Assembly (NCBI RefSeq): GCF_014650875.1
Contig: NZ_BMVU01000003.1
Span: 248,001 to 312,000, forward strand
Source of the DNA: Streptomyces minutiscleroticus
GTDB taxonomy: Bacteria; Actinomycetota; Actinomycetes; Streptomycetales; Streptomycetaceae
DNA: 64,000 nucleotides
Reading direction: 5' to 3'
Part shown: positions 61,255 to 64,000 of the stretch, piece after piece
Numbering within the stretch: position 1 is the stretch's first letter
How the letters are laid out: each line of letters begins with the position of its first letter
The notes under the pieces: model-generated
What the model was told of the DNA's origin: nothing
Databases searched by the model: none
The model's input: only the letters and a program-made list of their open reading frames with translations
Program-made: the position numbers and the translations under genes

Positions 61255-61683
61255 ATGCCTGGCATTCTCGAGTGGCGCCCGCCCCTGCTGCCCGACCTGT
61301 TCGACTGGCTCGAGTCCGGTCTGCCCGGGTTCCCCGCCCGGCACGGAGCGCCGGTGCACGGCATCCGTATCGAGGAGCAGCTGACCGACGACGCGTACCT
61401 CCTGCGCGCGGAGCTGCCCGGCCTGGACGTGGAGAAGGACGTCCGGATCGACGTCACGCACGACGTGCTCAGCCTGCGGGCCGAGCGGGGCGAGGAGACG
61501 AGGGAACGGCACCACACCGAGTTCCGCTACGGCACCTTCGCCCGCAGCGTCCGTCTGCCGGCCGGTGCCCGGGTGGACGAGGTCAGGGCCGAGTACAAGG
61601 ACGGGATCCTGACCGTCACCGTGCCCCTCACCGCGGTGGAGAAGCCTTCCGTCACCCACGTCGAGGTCCGCCGCGCCGAGTAG
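61255..61683 (+). CDS. Hsp20 (alpha-crystallin) small heat-shock protein
   Basis: 142 residues with an ACD: IRIEEQLTDDAYLLRAELPG, DVTHDVLSLRAERGEETRER and the C-terminal AEYKDGILTVTVPL; a short IxI-like tail is lacking. It is an ATP-independent holdase chaperone. Comparable to mycobacterial HspX (alpha-crystallin), the marker protein of the DosR dormancy response. GGGGAG before the ATG. Two GGGCCG-type sites lie upstream. Confidence 0.92.
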   Translation: MPGILEWRPPLLPDLFDWLESGLPGFPARHGAPVHGIRIEEQLTDDAYLLRAELPGLDVEKDVRIDVTHDVLSLRAERGEETRERHHTEFRYGTFARSVRLPAGARVDEVRAEYKDGILTVTVPLTAVEKPSVTHVEVRRAE

Positions 61684-61781
61684 TCCCGGGGGGTCCCGCA
61701 CACTCCGCACCACCCTCACCGGTGCGCGGCCCGTCCGCTGCGCGCACCGGTCCCGCGGACCACTCCGTCGGAGGCACGGCG

Positions 61782-61796
61782 ACGGGACCGTCCCGT
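61782..61796. repeat. palindrome ACGGGAC-C-GTCCCGT
   Basis: Seven-bp arms around a central C, 145 bp upstream of the next gene; GGGAC/GTCCC recalls the DosR-box half-sites but with shorter spacing. Confidence 0.3.
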
Positions 61797-61940
61797 GCGA
61801 CCGGACCGGACCGGCACGGAGCGACGGCGGGCCGCGGGCCGCGCGATGCCCCGTCGATGCGCTCGTGCACACGGGGCGGAGCCCAGTAGGAGACCGCCCG
61901 ATCGAAGGGCGCCTGCCGCACGGTGCCCGGGGGAGACGCC

Positions 61941-62474
61941 ATGAAAGCCCACGCTCCGGACTTCAGCGGTGGCACGCGCCTGGTCGAGCTGAGCCGGAAC
62001 GAGGCCCTCACGCTGCTGGCGAGCGTGCCCCTCGGCCGCGTCGGCTTCACCCGGCAGGCGCTGCCCGCCATCCGCCCCGTCCGCCATCTCGTGCACGAGG
62101 GCGCCGTCGTGATCTGCACCCACACGGGCTCCGTGTTCCTGCACCGCTTCCTGGAGTCGGAGGTGGTGGCGTACGAGGCCGACGAGATCGACCCGGACAC
62201 GCGCACGGGCTGGAGCGTGACCGTCACCGGCGTCGCCGCCCGGGTCACCGACCCCGAGGAACTGGTCCACTACCGGGACCTGCGGTGTCAGAGCCTGCTG
62301 GTTCCCTGGACGGACGCCGGCATGGTGCACGTGGTGCGCATCGCCCCCGAACTCGTCACCGGCTACCGGCTGGAGGCGACGTGTCCCGGCGCGTTCCGGG
62401 AGCGCCGCGACGGACAGGCGCTCCGCCCCGGCGACACGGTCCTGGGCGAACGGGAGCCGGCCGCCGACGGGTGA
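61941..62474 (+). CDS. pyridoxamine-5'-phosphate-oxidase-family (flavin/F420-binding) protein
   Basis: 177 residues, a stand-alone split-barrel protein: RLVELSRNEALTLLASVPLG, GRVGFTRQALPAIRPVRHLV and HTGSVFLHRFLESEVVAYEA. GGGGAGACGCC gives the ribosome-binding site for ATG 61941; a GTG 18 bases upstream is less likely. Related proteins in mycobacteria bind FMN, F420 or heme and are induced in hypoxia. Flanked by Hsp20 and nitroreductase genes. Confidence 0.87.
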   Translation: MKAHAPDFSGGTRLVELSRNEALTLLASVPLGRVGFTRQALPAIRPVRHLVHEGAVVICTHTGSVFLHRFLESEVVAYEADEIDPDTRTGWSVTVTGVAARVTDPEELVHYRDLRCQSLLVPWTDAGMVHVVRIAPELVTGYRLEATCPGAFRERRDGQALRPGDTVLGEREPAADG

Positions 62475-62589
62475 GACCCCAGGCCGTTCCCGGAGGCCCG
62501 CTCCTGCTCCTCCTTTTCCGTCCTTGTCCCGGCGCGTACGCAGGTGGCGCCCGCTCGGACCGCGGTTCTTCGCGGCGCAGGGCCGGGGC

Positions 62590-62628
62590 AGAGCCCGATC
62601 GGCCCCGGAGCGGGGCTGATCGGGCTCT
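62590..62628. terminator. 18-bp-arm inverted repeat (terminator or twin operator)
   Basis: Arms 62590-62607 and 62611-62628 pair at 17 of 18 positions with a 3-nt loop. Each arm contains a GGGGC-C/T-GATCGGGCTC word, a relative of the island palindrome (GGGCCGATCGGGCT on the minus strand at 62592-62605). It may terminate the PPOx message or bind a regulator 50 bp before the nitroreductase gene. Confidence 0.5.
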
Positions 62629-62677
62629 ACCGGTGAGATGTCCGCGATGCTCCGATGGAACCGACGAGGAGGCCGCG

Positions 62678-63670
62678 ATGAGGGGACGAAGGCTCGACGC
62701 GGACACGGTGACCGGCCTCGTCGCCGAGGCCACGGCGGCACCGTCCATGCACAACGCGCAGCCGTGGCGTTTCCGCTTCGTGACGGAGGAGCGCGTGCTG
62801 CTGCTCCGAGGGGACACGGACCGGACGATGCCGCGGTCCGATCCGGGCAACCGGGCACTGCACATCGGCTGCGGAGCGGCGCTGTTCAATCTGCGGGTCG
62901 CCGCGGCGCACGCGGGTCTGGCCCCGGAGGTCAGGCTGTTCCCCGAGCCGGGGGACCCCCTGCTGCTCGCCGCTGTCCACCTCGACCCGGGCGGGACGGC
63001 GCCCGACAGGGAGGGCCTGGCGCGGCTGCGTCCCGCCGTCCGGGAACGCCGTACGAGCCGCCACCCCTTCCTGGACGAGGACATCCCCGGGGAGGTCAGG
63101 CAGCGGCTGCACGACGCCTCGGCGCAGGAGGGCGCCGCGCTGCTCTTCCTCGGTCCCTGGCACACCGAGACGGTGCTGGACCTGGTCCGCGACGCCGAGA
63201 GCCGGGACGTAACGACCCCCGGCAACCGGCAGGACCTGGAATGCTGGACGCGGCTCGGCACCCGGGCGGCCACCGCCGTCGACGGTGTGCCCGAGTACGC
63301 CTTCGGACCGCGCGAACGGGACGGCAGGGCTTTCTCGCGGGACTTCGCCGGACGCCGTCCGGTGGCCGGCCGCGGCACGGCCGGCTTCGAGCGCCGTCCC
63401 CGCCTGGCCCTGCTGAGCACCCCCGGCGACCAGCCCGCCGACTGGCTGCGTGCGGGGCAGGCGCTCGAACGCGTCCTGCTGGAGGCCACTCTGGCGGGCC
63501 TGGCCACCTCCTTGAGCTCCCACCCGCTGGAAAGCGCCGACCTGCGCCGCCTGGTCCGCGACCCGGTGTCGGGCCGGGGGCAGGTGCAGATGGTGCTGCG
63601 CCTCGGCTACGGCCCCCGGGGCCCGGCCACGCCCCGCCGCCCCGTCCGGGAGGTCCTCGACATCGTCTGA
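62678..63670 (+). CDS. Acg-family nitroreductase-like protein
   Basis: 330 residues of the duplicated, degenerate nitroreductase family represented by Mycobacterium Acg (Rv2032). ATAAPSMHNAQPWRFRFV (about residues 18-35) is the FMN-binding start, with GCGAALFNLRVAAAHAGLAP and ERRTSRHPFLDEDIP later; the second half has ATSLSSHPLESADLRRLV. Acg proteins bind FMN but often lack classic nitroreductase activity. GAGGAGG precedes the ATG. DosR-regulon type gene. Confidence 0.92.
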   Translation: MRGRRLDADTVTGLVAEATAAPSMHNAQPWRFRFVTEERVLLLRGDTDRTMPRSDPGNRALHIGCGAALFNLRVAAAHAGLAPEVRLFPEPGDPLLLAAVHLDPGGTAPDREGLARLRPAVRERRTSRHPFLDEDIPGEVRQRLHDASAQEGAALLFLGPWHTETVLDLVRDAESRDVTTPGNRQDLECWTRLGTRAATAVDGVPEYAFGPRERDGRAFSRDFAGRRPVAGRGTAGFERRPRLALLSTPGDQPADWLRAGQALERVLLEATLAGLATSLSSHPLESADLRRLVRDPVSGRGQVQMVLRLGYGPRGPATPRRPVREVLDIV

Positions 63671-64000
63671 ACCCGGCCCCGCCCGCCGAGGGCGCGCCGT
63701 GCGGGGAGAAGGGTTTCGGCCACACAGCGGTGCGTGTCGCGAAGCCCTCGTCCGGGATGCCACCGCGGCGATCCGGGGTGCCGCCGTGGTGAGAAGGAGA
63801 CATGTTGTGGACGGCGGCGCACGAGGACATCCCGTGCGGTGTGCCGCCGTGGCCGGGCCGACGGTGTGCCCGCGCCGCCGCGTACACGGGTGAAGCACGG
63901 CGTACCGGTGAAAGCGGTGGCCGCGGCGGAAGCCCCGTCAGGAGCGTCGCCGTACGGGGCGGCCGGGCGGAAGGCGGCCGAAGCGGGGCTGTGGTCCGTC
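63671..64000. other. no supported gene at right edge
   Basis: A GTG at 63890 opens a frame (VKHGVPVKAVAAAEAPSGAS) that runs off the window without a ribosome-binding site or recognisable motif. It may be the start of a gene or chance. Confidence 0.3.

Noticed and set aside
1..64000. tRNA, rRNA, insertion sequences, integrases, phage genes
   Set aside because: None recognised by eye on either strand; decay here looks like deletion and small indels, not transposition.

Overview
The window is very GC-rich, its genes use G/C-ending codons almost throughout, and several genes appear to be leaderless. It carries a cellobiose (ceb) operon with CebR boxes, a drrAB-type exporter operon and many regulator/enzyme pairs. 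This is a Streptomyces (or very close relative) chromosome segment. No rRNA, tRNA, CRISPR array, insertion sequence or phage gene was seen. The many truncated and frameshifted genes suggest an accessory chromosome-arm region rather than the conserved core; that placement is inference.

Layout. 0-3 kb: end of an oligopeptide-type ABC importer (two permeases, two ATPases). 3.2-8.4 kb: GNAT acetyltransferase, a TetR gene divergent from a MarR gene plus a 14-TM exporter, and a Sir2 deacylase. 8.6-14.8 kb: bglC-cebG-cebF-cebE divergent from cebR, with three CebR boxes between them. 15.2-18.5 kb: ribbon-helix-helix protein, DUF4097 protein and a DrrA/DrrB ABC exporter behind an elaborate inverted-repeat operator. 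18.5-22.4 kb: a decayed XRE/MmyB regulator, aldo/keto reductase plus MFS transporter, and a MarR gene fused by deletion to a dead Ser/Thr kinase. 23-28.5 kb: coiled-coil/winged-helix protein, a ManD-type dehydratase, and an anti-sigma-type ATPase with two STAS proteins. 28.9-31.8 kb: an L-fucose catabolic operon in which the dehydratase, mutarotase and lactonase are broken while the SDR and aldose dehydrogenase are intact.

31.8-47.9 kb holds ThuA-like, GNAT, IMPase/LysR, imine reductase/HxlR, DUF2238 and amidohydrolase genes, then four exported or surface proteins (erythromycin-esterase family, DUF4015 glycosidase, polysaccharide deacetylase lipoprotein, and a GH31 enzyme with two carbohydrate-binding modules). 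47.9-50.4 kb is a stack of gene fragments (SDR scrap, asparagine-synthase/acyl-CoA-dehydrogenase chimera, amidohydrolase without its metal site) followed by an intact flavin reductase. 50.4-51.9 kb is a TetR-SDR pair with three copies of one perfect palindrome.

55.5-63.7 kb is a dormancy/hypoxia-type stress island: two CBS-BON proteins, a tandem UspA, SHOCT, HTH-PPOx, DUF1876, Hsp20, PPOx and an Acg-type nitroreductase. The composition matches the mycobacterial DosR and S. coelicolor OsdR regulons. It also holds remnants of an Rv1733c-type gene, a Usp gene and a GNAT gene. A GGGCCG-N2-CGGCCC-like palindrome recurs in its promoter regions.

The most promising observations are the operator architectures with a plausible local or family-known regulator: the RHH operon, the TetR/MarR/leader-ORF switch, the TetR-SDR pair, the triple CebR site and the island palindrome. 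The second theme is decay by deletion, visible at several junctions.
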